A DNA stretch of 64,000 nt from Streptomyces sp. NBC_00414 (GTDB taxonomy: Bacteria; Actinomycetota; Actinomycetes; Streptomycetales; Streptomycetaceae): the NCBI RefSeq assembly GCF_036038375.1, contig NZ_CP107935.1:3162001-3226000 (forward strand), read 5' to 3'. The notes under the pieces were generated by a model that saw nothing but the letters and a program-made list of their open reading frames with translations, searched no databases and was not told the DNA's origin. Position numbers and translations under genes: made by a program. Each line of letters begins with the position of its first letter. Position 1 is the stretch's first letter. Of this stretch, positions 25,790 to 34,049 are shown one piece after another.

Positions 25790-27625
25790 TCAGCCGAAGT
25801 AGCCGTCGAAGTTCTTCGAGAACTCCCAGTCGCCGAAGCGGTCCCAGTTGATCGACCACGTCATCAGGCCGCGCAGGGCGGACCAGGTGCCATGGGTCGC
25901 GTACGAACCGCAGTTGGTCTTCTTCGTCAGGCAGTCCAGGGCCTTGTTGGTCTCCGACGGCGGTACGTGTCCGTTGCCCGCGTTCGTCGAGGCCGGCATG
26001 CCGATGGCTGTCTGCTCGGGGCGCAGCGGCGGGAAGACGTTGGCCGCGTCGCCCGCCACCGGGAAGCCGGTGAGGAGCATGTCGGTCATGGCGATGTGGA
26101 AGTCGGCTCCGCCCATGGAGTGGTACTGGTTGTCGAGGCCCATGACCGGCCCGGAGTTGTAGTCCTGGACGTGCAGGAGGGTCAGGTCGTCGCGCAGGGC
26201 GTGGATGACCGGGAGGTAGGCCCCGGCGCGCGGGTCCTGGCCGCCCCACTTGCCCGTTCCGTAGTACTGGTAGCCGAGCTGGACGAAGAACGTCTCCGGG
26301 GCCATCGTGAGGACGAAGTCGTCGCCGTACTTGGCCTTGAGGGTCTTCACCGCCGATATGAGGTTCACGATCACCGGTGTCTTCGGGTTCTTGAAGTCGG
26401 TGTCGTCGGCGTTCAGGGAGAGCGAGTGTCCCTCGAAGTCGATGTCCAGGCCGTCGAGTCCGTACGTGTCGATGATCTTCGAGACCGAGGAGACGAACGT
26501 GTCGCGGGCGGCCGTGGTCGTCAGCTGCACCTGGCCGTTCTGGCCGCCGATCGAGATGAGGACCTTCTTGCCCGCGGCCTGCTTGGCCTTGATCGCCGCC
26601 TTGAACTCGGCGTCGGTCTCGACTCCCGGGCACTCGGCGGCCGGGCAGCGGTCGAAGCGGATGTCGCCCGAGGTCGTGGTGGTCGGTTCACCGAAGGCCA
26701 GGTCGATCACGTCCCAGCTGTCCGGGACGTCGGCCATCCGCGTGTAGCCGGAGCCGTTGGCGAAGCTCGCGTGGAGGTAGCCGACCAGTGCGTGGGCGGG
26801 GAGGTCCGCGGGGTCGCCGCCGCCCGGGCCGGCCGCGGTGGTCGCCGTGACGGCCGGGGACTTCGCGGACTCGCCTGCGGTGTTCACGGCGGTGACCTGG
26901 AAGGAGTACGCGGTCGAGGGGGCGAGGCCGTTGACGGTGGTCGAAGTCCCGGTCGGCGTCTGGATCTTCGTCCCGTCGCGGTAGACGGCGTAACCCGTCG
27001 CGCCCGGTACCGCGGGCCAGGACAGGCCGACGCCGGTGGACGTGACCGTGCCGACGGTGAGGCCGGTGGGTGCGGCCGGCGGCTGTCCCGCGTCGACGCC
27101 GGGGCCGACCAGGGTCACGTCGTCGGCGTGGTAGGCGCCGGTGCCGTACCAGCCGTGCGTGTAGATCGTCACCCGGGTGGTGGAGGGGCCGGTGCGGAAG
27201 GTGGTGGCGAGCCGCTGCCAGTCCGGCGCGGACTGGGTCCAGGCGGAGACGTCGGTGGTGCCGGTGCCGCTCGCGCCGAGGTAGACGTAGGCGCCGCGGA
27301 CGTATCCGGCGAGCGTGTACTGGGAGTCGGGCCGGACGGTCACGGTCTGCGCGCACTGCGCGTTGTCGCTGCCGGCCGGGGTCGCCTTCAGCGCCGAAGC
27401 ACCGCTGCGGACGGGTGAGCCGACCACGGCACCCGCCGTGCAGGTCCAGCCGTCGAGGCCTGACTCGAACCCGCCGTTGCGGGTCAGGTCCGCGTCGGCC
27501 GCACGGGCGGCCGACGAGAGTGCGGTGATACCGGGCACGGCCAGGACGGTGGCCGCGCAGACGGCGAGGACTGCTCTGCGGACTGCTCTGTGGACAGGTC
27601 TGCGGACAGATCCGACGCGATCCAC
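25790..27625 (-). CDS. Secreted GH18 chitinase with N-terminal binding module and FnIII domain
   Basis: This 611-residue secreted protein starts with a signal peptide (about 1-40, ending SSAARAAD). A carbohydrate-binding module of the CBM4/16 kind (about 42-170, NGGFESGLDGWTC) follows. Next come a fibronectin type III domain (about 182-262) and a GH18 catalytic barrel to the end. The catalytic motif YGLDGLDIDFEG is intact, its last Glu being the proton donor. The GTG start at 27625 is chosen for its strong GGGAGG site 5 bases upstream. The promoter carries a DasR-type dre element between -35 and -10. It degrades chitin extracellularly and is probably derepressed by chitin or GlcNAc breakdown products. 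Confidence 0.93.
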   Translation of the reverse strand: MDRVGSVRRPVHRAVRRAVLAVCAATVLAVPGITALSSAARAADADLTRNGGFESGLDGWTCTAGAVVGSPVRSGASALKATPAGSDNAQCAQTVTVRPDSQYTLAGYVRGAYVYLGASGTGTTDVSAWTQSAPDWQRLATTFRTGPSTTRVTIYTHGWYGTGAYHADDVTLVGPGVDAGQPPAAPTGLTVGTVTSTGVGLSWPAVPGATGYAVYRDGTKIQTPTGTSTTVNGLAPSTAYSFQVTAVNTAGESAKSPAVTATTAAGPGGGDPADLPAHALVGYLHASFANGSGYTRMADVPDSWDVIDLAFGEPTTTTSGDIRFDRCPAAECPGVETDAEFKAAIKAKQAAGKKVLISIGGQNGQVQLTTTAARDTFVSSVSKIIDTYGLDGLDIDFEGHSLSLNADDTDFKNPKTPVIVNLISAVKTLKAKYGDDFVLTMAPETFFVQLGYQYYGTGKWGGQDPRAGAYLPVIHALRDDLTLLHVQDYNSGPVMGLDNQYHSMGGADFHIAMTDMLLTGFPVAGDAANVFPPLRPEQTAIGMPASTNAGNGHVPPSETNKALDCLTKKTNCGSYATHGTWSALRGLMTWSINWDRFGDWEFSKNFDGYFG

Positions 27626-27668
27626 GAGTACCTCCCGGCGTGGGGGAATTGGAGGGTGGAGCGCGCCC

Positions 27669-27697
27669 AACTTGGTCCAGACCAATTATCTTGTCAA
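27669..27697 (-). promoter_or_regulatory. Chitinase promoter with dre-like (DasR) operator
   Basis: On the minus strand a perfect -35 TTGACA (27697-27692) and a weak -10 CAAGTT (27674-27669) are 17 bp apart. Between and overlapping them lies TTGGTCCAGACCAA (27672-27685), close to the DasR dre consensus ACTGGTCTAGACCACT and to the direct-repeat element of Streptomyces chitinase genes. Confidence 0.75.
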
Positions 27698-27725
27698 GAC
27701 CTCCGGCAGCTATCCGTCACCGACG

Positions 27726-27779
27726 GCCGGTCCGTGGTCGACCGCCGGTCCGTGGTCGACGGCCGGTCCGTGGTCGACC
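27726..27779 (+). repeat. Three-copy 18-bp tandem repeat
   Basis: Three copies of GCCGGTCCGTGGTCGACS lie between the chitinase promoter and the stop of the next gene. The unit length equals that of the array at 24881, and the units share GGTCCGT. Confidence 0.85.
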
Positions 27780-27786
27780 GCCGCCA

Positions 27787-28251
27787 TCAGTCGCCGGACC
27801 CATCGCGGTCACCCGTCGCCAGGGCCGCCGCGGCCTCGTGCATGGCCAGTTCCAGCAGTGCCGGGTCGGTGAGCGTGCCGGAGCCGTCCGGGGGAATCAG
27901 CCAGCGGACCCCGCCGGTCGAGCGCCCGGGATACGGCACGACGATCCACGTACCGCGGCCCGCCGTGCGCACCCCCGTGCCCAGCCAGCGCGCGGCCGTC
28001 CCCGGCGGGACGAAGAAACCCATGCGCGCGTCGCCGAAGTCGACGAGTACGGGACCCGGTTGGTCGAGCACGCGGGACAGCACGTCGAGCGTCGGGTAGC
28101 CGAGCCGGCCCGGCAGGATGAGCACGTCCCAGAGCCTGCCCGCCGGCAGCAGCGCGATCCCCGCGGGGTTGCGCTCCCACTCCCAGCGGCAGGCCTCGGG
28201 ATCCGGTGCCACGGATGCCAGCCACTCGACCGCCGTCTTGGCCCCTGTCAT
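27787..28251 (-). CDS. Conserved hypothetical protein
   Basis: This 154-residue soluble protein is not one I can name by family. It begins MTGAKTAVEWLASVAPDPEAC and contains WDVLILPGRLGYPTLDVL and GTWIVVPYPG. Its wording resembles small Streptomyces proteins with weak similarity to the N-terminal part of bifunctional primase-polymerase-like proteins, but no catalytic motif is evident. It lies 114 bp downstream of, and on the same strand as, the FAD oxidase gene, so it may be the last gene of the polyamine uptake operon. Its ribosome site GGGAGG lies inside one arm of a 13-bp inverted repeat, which may regulate its translation. Confidence 0.7.
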   Translation of the reverse strand: MTGAKTAVEWLASVAPDPEACRWEWERNPAGIALLPAGRLWDVLILPGRLGYPTLDVLSRVLDQPGPVLVDFGDARMGFFVPPGTAARWLGTGVRTAGRGTWIVVPYPGRSTGGVRWLIPPDGSGTLTDPALLELAMHEAAAALATGDRDGSGD

Positions 28252-28255
28252 GGCG

Positions 28256-28309
28256 GAACCTCCCTCTCTCGTGTCGACGCTGGTCGCGTCACAGGGGAGA
28301 GGGAGGTTC
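28256..28309 (-). promoter_or_regulatory. Structured leader that can hide the ribosome site of the 27787-28251 gene
   Basis: A perfect 13-bp inverted repeat (28256-28268 with 28297-28309) surrounds 28 bases that can form a second small hairpin (GACGC/GCGTC). In the minus-strand RNA the arm next to the start codon contains the GGGAGG ribosome site, 4-8 bases from the ATG. It may act as a translational switch or as a terminator between genes. Confidence 0.5.
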
Positions 28310-28365
28310 GGGCCGGGCATTACGCGGCTTTCGGCAACGAATTGCGGGAGAGTTCTGCGTCCGTC

Positions 28366-29808
28366 TCAGCTGTCGAAGCCGAGACCCGCCTTGTCCATCG
28401 TCCGCAGCCACAGATTGCGCCGGCCGCCGTGCGCGTCCGCGCGTGCAAGGGACCACTTGGTGAGCGTGATGCCCGTCCACGCGAACGGTTCCGGCGGGAA
28501 GGGCATGGGCTTCTTGCGGACCATCTCCAGCGACGTACGCTCCGTGCGCTCCCCCGCCAGCAGGTCGAGCATCACGTCCGCGCCGAACCGGGTCGCGCCC
28601 ACACCGAGGCCGGTGTAGCCCGCCGCGTAGGCGACCCGGCCCCCGTGCGCCGTACCGAAGAAGGCCGAGAAACGGGAGCACGTGTCGATCGCGCCGCCCC
28701 AGGCGTGGGTGAACCGGACGCCTTCGAGCTGCGGGAAGCAGGTGAAGAAGTGCCCGGCGAGCTTCGCGTACGTGTCCGGCCTGTCGTCGTACTCGGCGCG
28801 CACCCGGCCGCCGTACGGGTAGACAGCGTCGTAGCCGCCCCACAGGATCCGGTTGTCGGCGGACAGCCGGAAGTAGTGGAACTGGTTCGCCGAGTCCCCG
28901 AGCCCCTGCCGGTTCTTCCAGCCGATCGAGGCCAGTTGTCCGGCGGTCAGCGGCTCGGTCATCAGCGCGTAGTCGTAGACCGGGACGGTGTACGGGCGCA
29001 CGCGCTTGACCAGGTTCGGGAAGATGTTCGTGCCGAGGGCGACCCGGCGGGCGCGCACACTGCCGTACGGCGTGCGGACGGCCATTCCCGCGCCGTACGC
29101 CCGCAGGGTGAGCGCGGGCGTGTTCTCGTACACGCGCACCCCCAGTTCGACGCAGGCGCGCTTGAGTCCCCAGGCGAGCTTGGCGGGGTGCAGCATGGCG
29201 ACGCCCCGGCGGTCGTGCAGACCGCCGAGGAAGGTCGGCGAGTCCACCTGCTCCCGTACGGCTTCGGTGTCCAGGTACTCGACGCCGTCGGCCAGGCCCC
29301 GGTCCTGCAACTCCAGGTGCCATTCGCGCAGTTCGGCCGCCTGGTACGGCTCGGTGGCCACGTCGATCTCGCCGGTGCGCTCGAAGTCGCAGTCGAGGGA
29401 GTAGCGGGCGACGGTCGCCTCGATGCCGTCGAGGTTGCGCGCGCCCAGCTCCTCCAGCGTGTGGATCTCGTCGGGCCAGCGGGTCAGGCCGTTGGACAGG
29501 CCGTGGGTGAGGGAGGCGGCACAGAAACCGCCGTTGCGGCCCGAGGCGGCCCAGCCCACCTCGCGGCCCTCGACCAGGACGACCTCGCGCCCGGGGTCGC
29601 GCTCCTTGGCGAGGAGCGCGGTCCACAGTCCGCTGTAGCCACCGCCGACGACGAGCAGGTCACAGGTCTCGACGGTGGTGAGCGCGGGCTCGGGGCGGGG
29701 TCTGGCGGGGTCGTCCAGCCAGTACGAGAGCGGCTGGGCGTCGGAAAGCGACTTCGCCCAGTTCCTGTCGGTCCGATTGTTGTCACTGCTCATGGCGCTC
29801 GGGGCCAT
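28366..29808 (-). CDS. FAD-dependent amine oxidase (gamma-glutamylputrescine oxidase / PuuB-like)
   Basis: This 480-residue protein is a D-amino-acid-oxidase-fold flavoenzyme. The Rossmann motif DLLVVGGGYSGLWTALL is near residue 50, and the flavin-binding pattern GREVGWAASGRNGGF follows. A second FAD-contact glycine motif, AAGYTGLGVGATRFGADVML, is near 395. PuuB-type enzymes oxidise gamma-glutamylputrescine or related amines to aldehydes with release of ammonia and peroxide. It lies directly after the potC-type permease gene (29-bp gap) and shares the strand with the uptake operon. The expected product could pass to the aminobutyraldehyde dehydrogenases. The ATG at 29808 has GGGAG upstream. 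The exact substrate is not proven. Confidence 0.88.
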   Translation of the reverse strand: MAPSAMSSDNNRTDRNWAKSLSDAQPLSYWLDDPARPRPEPALTTVETCDLLVVGGGYSGLWTALLAKERDPGREVVLVEGREVGWAASGRNGGFCAASLTHGLSNGLTRWPDEIHTLEELGARNLDGIEATVARYSLDCDFERTGEIDVATEPYQAAELREWHLELQDRGLADGVEYLDTEAVREQVDSPTFLGGLHDRRGVAMLHPAKLAWGLKRACVELGVRVYENTPALTLRAYGAGMAVRTPYGSVRARRVALGTNIFPNLVKRVRPYTVPVYDYALMTEPLTAGQLASIGWKNRQGLGDSANQFHYFRLSADNRILWGGYDAVYPYGGRVRAEYDDRPDTYAKLAGHFFTCFPQLEGVRFTHAWGGAIDTCSRFSAFFGTAHGGRVAYAAGYTGLGVGATRFGADVMLDLLAGERTERTSLEMVRKKPMPFPPEPFAWTGITLTKWSLARADAHGGRRNLWLRTMDKAGLGFDS

Positions 29809-29837
29809 GATTTCAACTCCCAACGAATTCGCTGCGG

Positions 29838-30638
29838 TTATGCCTTCTGGCGGTTGCGGCGATTACTGATGACCATTCCGGCCAGCACGAACAGTACGGC
29901 GACGAGGAACATGGCCGTGCCGATGACATTGATCTGAACGGGTGTTCCGCGCTGTGCCGAACCCCAGACGAACATGGGGAACGTGACGGTGGAGCCGGCG
30001 TTGAAATTGGTGATGATGAAGTCGTCGAAGGAGAGCGCGAAAGCGAGCAGCGCTCCCGCGGCGATACCGGGCGCGGCGATGGGCAGCGTGACGCGCAGGA
30101 ACGTCTGTACGGGACCCGCGTACAGGTCCTGCGCCGCCTGCTCCAGCCGCGGGTCCATCGACATGACACGGGCCTTGACGGCGGTCACCACGAAGCTCAG
30201 ACAGAACATGATGTGGGCGATCAGGATCGTCCAGAAACCCAGCTGGGCGCCCAGGTTGAGGAAGAGCGTGAGCAGCGAGGCGGCCATGACGACCTCGGGC
30301 ATCGCCATCGGCAGGAAGATCAGCGAGTTCACGGCGCCGCGTGCCCGGAAGCGGTAGCGGACCAGCGCGAAGGCGATCATCGTGCCGAGGACGGTGGCGC
30401 CCAGGGTCGCCCAGGCGGCGATCTGCAGGCTCAGTGAGAGCGAGCCGCACAGGTCCGCCACCCCGCAGGGATCGGTCCAGGCGTCCGTGGAGAACTGCTG
30501 CCATTCGTAGTTGAAGCGCCCCTTGGGGTTATTGAAGGAGAAGACCGTGACGACGATGTTCGGCAGCAGCAGATAACCGAGCGTCAGCAGACCCGCGATG
30601 ACGACGAGACGGCGTTTGAACCAGCGCAAGAGGCCCAT
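29838..30638 (-). CDS. potC: Spermidine/putrescine ABC transporter permease PotC
   Basis: This 266-residue inner-membrane permease has about six spans and the binding-protein-dependent transport loop EQAAQDLYAGPVQTFLRVTLP. The segment ALSFDDFIITNFN is typical of PotC/YdcV. It is the second permease of the set and begins directly after the potB stop, with no gap. With PotA, PotB and PotD it forms a polyamine importer. Its partner genes and the downstream amine oxidase support polyamine rather than iron or sugar transport. Confidence 0.92.
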   Translation of the reverse strand: MGLLRWFKRRLVVIAGLLTLGYLLLPNIVVTVFSFNNPKGRFNYEWQQFSTDAWTDPCGVADLCGSLSLSLQIAAWATLGATVLGTMIAFALVRYRFRARGAVNSLIFLPMAMPEVVMAASLLTLFLNLGAQLGFWTILIAHIMFCLSFVVTAVKARVMSMDPRLEQAAQDLYAGPVQTFLRVTLPIAAPGIAAGALLAFALSFDDFIITNFNAGSTVTFPMFVWGSAQRGTPVQINVIGTAMFLVAVLFVLAGMVISNRRNRQKA

Positions 30639-31568
30639 CTAAACCAGATCCTCCGTCCCGGACTTGCGGATGTAGAGCGTGACGATGGCGAGGATCCCCG
30701 CCATGAGAATGAACGAGAGCGCAGCGGCCGTCGGATAGTCGAGAATGCGCAGGAACTGCGTCTGGATGACGTTTCCGACCATGCGGGTGTCGGTGGAGCC
30801 GAGCAGATCGGCGTTCACGTAGTCGCCGCTCGCCGGGATGAACGTGAGCAGCGTCCCGGAGACGACGCCGGGCATCGACAGCGGGAAGGTCACCTTGCGG
30901 AAGGTGGTGAAGGGGCGCGCGTACAGGTCGCCGGCCGCCTCGTGCAGCCGCCCGTCGATGCGTTCGAGGGAGGTGTAGAGCGGAAGGATCATGAACGGCA
31001 GGAAGTTGTACGTGAGACCGCAGACCACGGCGAGCGGGGTGGCCAGCACGCGGTCCCCGGCCGTGGCGCCGAGCCAGCTGGTGACGTCCAGGACGTGCAG
31101 TGTGTTGAGGACGCCGACGACCGGGCCGCTGTCCGCGAGGATCGTCTTCCAGGCGAGCGTACGGATCAGGAAGCTGGTGAAGAACGGCGCGATCACCAGG
31201 ATCAGGATCAGGTTGCGCCAGCGGCCCGCACGGAACGCGATCAGATACGCGAGCGGATAGCCGAGCAGCAGACACAGGATCGTGGCGGTACCCGCGTAGG
31301 CGATGGAGCGCAGGAACTGCGGCCAGTAGTCGGCCACCGCGTCCCAGTAGGTCGCGAAGTGCCAGGTGACCTGGTAGCCGTCCTCCAGGGAGCCCGTCTG
31401 CACGGACGTGGAGGCCTGATAGACCATCGGCAGCGCGAAGAAGACGACCAGCCAGAGGATGCCGGGGAGCAGCAGCCAGTACGGGGTGAGGCGGCCCCTC
31501 TTGCGAGGGGGGCGCTCCTTCGGGGCGGGTGTCGGCGCCAGGGGTGGCGCGTCGGTGACGGTCGCCAT
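30639..31568 (-). CDS. potB: Spermidine/putrescine ABC transporter permease PotB
   Basis: This 309-residue permease has about six membrane spans after a short Pro-rich N-terminus. The transport loop EAAGDLYARPFTTFRKVTFPLSMPG and the PotB-type IPASGDYVNADLLGS segment are both visible. The ATG at 31568 overlaps the potA stop by one base (TGATG). The next gene, potC, starts immediately after its TAG stop. This packing shows a coupled operon. Confidence 0.92.
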   Translation of the reverse strand: MATVTDAPPLAPTPAPKERPPRKRGRLTPYWLLLPGILWLVVFFALPMVYQASTSVQTGSLEDGYQVTWHFATYWDAVADYWPQFLRSIAYAGTATILCLLLGYPLAYLIAFRAGRWRNLILILVIAPFFTSFLIRTLAWKTILADSGPVVGVLNTLHVLDVTSWLGATAGDRVLATPLAVVCGLTYNFLPFMILPLYTSLERIDGRLHEAAGDLYARPFTTFRKVTFPLSMPGVVSGTLLTFIPASGDYVNADLLGSTDTRMVGNVIQTQFLRILDYPTAAALSFILMAGILAIVTLYIRKSGTEDLV

Positions 31569-32758
31569 CAGGCCGCCGCCCCCTCTTCCTCGACGGTCTC
31601 GATACCGGCATCGATGTCCTGGGCGGCGTCGAGGCCGAAGGTGTGCGCCGGGTTCCAGTGCAGAACGACTTCGGCGCCGGGTACGAGCCGGGGGTCGCGG
31701 TCGATGTTCTGGGCGTAGACCTCGAACTCCGGGCAGACCGGGCTGTCGATGACGTACTGCGTGGAGACGCCGATGAAACTGGAGTCGGCGATCGTGCCGG
31801 TGATGCGGTTGCGGCCGGCCGGGATCTCGCCCGCCTCGTCGGCGTGCGTGAGGGAGATCTTCTCGGGGCGGACCCCCACCAGGACCTTGCCGCCGGTCGT
31901 CGTGGGCGCCGAACATCGGGCCTCGGGCAGGACGAGCTTGCCGCCGCCCGCCCTGAGGACGATCTCGTCGCCGCTCCGGGCGTCGACCTCGGCCTCGATG
32001 AGGTTGGAGGTGCCGAGGAAGTTGGCGACGAACGTGGTGTTCGGGTTCTCGTAGAGGTCGGCGGGCGAGCCGAGCTGCTCGACGCGGCCCGCGTTCATCA
32101 CGGCGACCGTGTCGGCCATGGTCATGGCCTCCTCCTGGTCGTGCGTGACGTGGATGAAGGTGATGCCGACCTCGGTCTGGATGCGCTTGAGCTCCAGCTG
32201 CATCTGGCGGCGCAGTTTGAGGTCGAGGGCGCCGAGGGGCTCGTCGAGGAGGAGCACCCTGGGGGTGTTGATCAGCGCGCGGGCCACGGCGACGCGCTGC
32301 TGCTGGCCGCCGGAGAGCTGGTGCGGCTTCTTGCGGGCCTGCTCGCCCAGCTGGACGAGGTCGAGCATGTCCACGACGCTCTTCTTCACGGACTTGATGC
32401 CGCGCCGGCGCAGACCGAAAGCGACGTTCTCGAAGATGTCGAGGTGCGGGAAGAGGGCGTACGACTGGAAGACGGTGTTCACCGGGCGCCGGTACGGGGG
32501 CAGGTTCGTCACGTCCTGGTCGCCGAGGAAGACCGTGCCGGAGGAAGGTTCCTCCAGGCCGGCGATCATGCGCAGCGTGGTGGTCTTGCCGCAGCCCGAC
32601 GCTCCCAGGAGGGCGAAGAAGGAGCCCTGGGGAACGGTCAGGTCGAGCGGCTGGACGGCGGTGAAGGAGCCGTAGGTCTTGCTGATGCCCGAGAGGCGGA
32701 CGTCGCCGCCGGCCTCCGCGCCGTTGTGCGCACTGTTGTTGGTGGTCACGGTGATCAC
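31568..32758 (-). CDS. potA: Spermidine/putrescine ABC transporter ATPase PotA
   Basis: This 396-residue ATPase has a complete set of motifs: Walker [11 protein letters not shown]-loop FQSYALFPH, signature [15 protein letters not shown], Walker [13 protein letters not shown] and switch His in [12 protein letters not shown]-terminal TOBE domain from about 290 ([11 protein letters not shown]) marks the polyamine/maltose class. The GTG start overlaps the potD stop by four bases (GTGA). It supplies energy to the PotB/PotC channel and might also serve the orphan PotD-like lipoprotein at 52527-53690. Confidence 0.95.
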   Translation of the reverse strand: MITVTTNNSAHNGAEAGGDVRLSGISKTYGSFTAVQPLDLTVPQGSFFALLGASGCGKTTTLRMIAGLEEPSSGTVFLGDQDVTNLPPYRRPVNTVFQSYALFPHLDIFENVAFGLRRRGIKSVKKSVVDMLDLVQLGEQARKKPHQLSGGQQQRVAVARALINTPRVLLLDEPLGALDLKLRRQMQLELKRIQTEVGITFIHVTHDQEEAMTMADTVAVMNAGRVEQLGSPADLYENPNTTFVANFLGTSNLIEAEVDARSGDEIVLRAGGGKLVLPEARCSAPTTTGGKVLVGVRPEKISLTHADEAGEIPAGRNRITGTIADSSFIGVSTQYVIDSPVCPEFEVYAQNIDRDPRLVPGAEVVLHWNPAHTFGLDAAQDIDAGIETVEEEGAAA

Positions 32759-33999
32759 GCCCCCGTCAGCTTTGCGAACTTCTCTTCGTACGCCGTCTCT
32801 TCCTTGGTGCTCAGGGAGCGGAAGGAGTGCGACTTGGCCGCCATCGCGGCGTCGGGAATGATCAGCGGGTTATTGGCCGCCGACTTGTCGATCTTCGCCA
32901 GTTCGGGCTTCACACCGTCGACGGGACAGACGTAGTTGATGTACGCGGCCAGCTGGGCTGCCGGACCGGGCTCGTAGTAGTAGTCGATGAGCCGTTCGGC
33001 GTTGGACTTGTGCCGCGCCTTGTTGGGGACCAGCAGGTTGTCCGTGGACGTCAGATAGCCGCTGTCCGGGATGAGGAAGTCGACGTCCGGGCTGTCCGCC
33101 TTGAGCTGGACGACGTCGCCGGCCCAGGCCAGACAGGCCGCGAGGTCGCCCTTGGTGAGGTCGGACGTGTAGTCGTTGCCGGTGAAGCGGCGGATCTGGC
33201 CCTTGTCGACGGCCTTCTGCAGCCGGGCGATCGCCGCGTCGAAGTCGTCGTCCGTGAACTTCGCCGGGTCCTTGTCCAGGTCGAGCAGCGTCATGCCGAC
33301 GCTGTCGCGCATCTCGGACAGGAGGCCGATACGCCCCTTGAGCCTGGGGTTGTCGAGCATGTCGGAGAGGGACGTCACCTCCACGCCGTCCAGCGCCTTC
33401 TTGTTGTAGGCGATGACGGTGGAGATACCGGTCCAGGGATACGAGTACGCGCGTCCCGGGTCCCAGTCGGGGGTGCGGAACTGCTGGGAGAGGTTGGCGT
33501 AGGCGTGGGGCAGGTTGGACGCGTCCAGTTTCTGCACCCAGCCGAAGCGGATCAGCCGCGCGGCCAGCCAGTCGGTGACGCAGATGAGGTCGCGCCCGGT
33601 GTCCTGGCCCGCCGCGAGCTGCGGCTTGAGCTTCCCGAAGAACTCGACGTTGTCGTTGATGTCCTCGGTGTACTTGACCTTGATGCCGGTGCGTTCGGCG
33701 AACTCGTCGAGCGTCGGGTGCCGCTTCTCGCTGTCGTCGACGTCCATGTACTCGGTCCAGTTGGAGAAGTTGATCTGCTTCTCCTTGGCCGAGTGGTCCT
33801 CGGACGAGACGCCCGCGGTGTTCTTCGCCGCGGGGATCCCGCAGGCGCTCAAGGTCCCCAGTCCGCCGAGGGCGAGCGCGCCGCCCGTCGAGGCGCGCAG
33901 CAGCGAACGGCGGCTGAGGGAGGCCCTGCCATGGCGAAAACTGCGCCGCATGGCGGCCAGTCGGGCCGGGGACAGTTGATCGGGCTCGTACTGCTCCAT
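32755..33999 (-). CDS. potD: Polyamine-binding lipoprotein PotD
   Basis: This 414-residue protein is a periplasmic-type binding protein anchored as a lipoprotein. The Tat-like signal reads SLSRRSLLRAS and the lipobox is TLSAC near residue 55. The PotD/PotF fold shows INFSNWTEYMDVDD, then TGIKVKYTEDINDNVEFFGKL split around the hinge. The Trp/Asp-rich PWTGISTVIAYN and WAGDVVQL segments line the ligand site. ATG at 33999 follows GAAAGGG. It is the second gene of the operon, 50 bp downstream of the aldehyde dehydrogenase. It recruits putrescine or spermidine to PotBC. Confidence 0.92.
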   Translation of the reverse strand: MEQYEPDQLSPARLAAMRRSFRHGRASLSRRSLLRASTGGALALGGLGTLSACGIPAAKNTAGVSSEDHSAKEKQINFSNWTEYMDVDDSEKRHPTLDEFAERTGIKVKYTEDINDNVEFFGKLKPQLAAGQDTGRDLICVTDWLAARLIRFGWVQKLDASNLPHAYANLSQQFRTPDWDPGRAYSYPWTGISTVIAYNKKALDGVEVTSLSDMLDNPRLKGRIGLLSEMRDSVGMTLLDLDKDPAKFTDDDFDAAIARLQKAVDKGQIRRFTGNDYTSDLTKGDLAACLAWAGDVVQLKADSPDVDFLIPDSGYLTSTDNLLVPNKARHKSNAERLIDYYYEPGPAAQLAAYINYVCPVDGVKPELAKIDKSAANNPLIIPDAAMAAKSHSFRSLSTKEETAYEEKFAKLTGA

Positions 34000-34049
34000 G
34001 CTCGTGGTGCCCTTTCGGGAGGGTTCGGCCTGGTCCGGGCCGATGGCGA

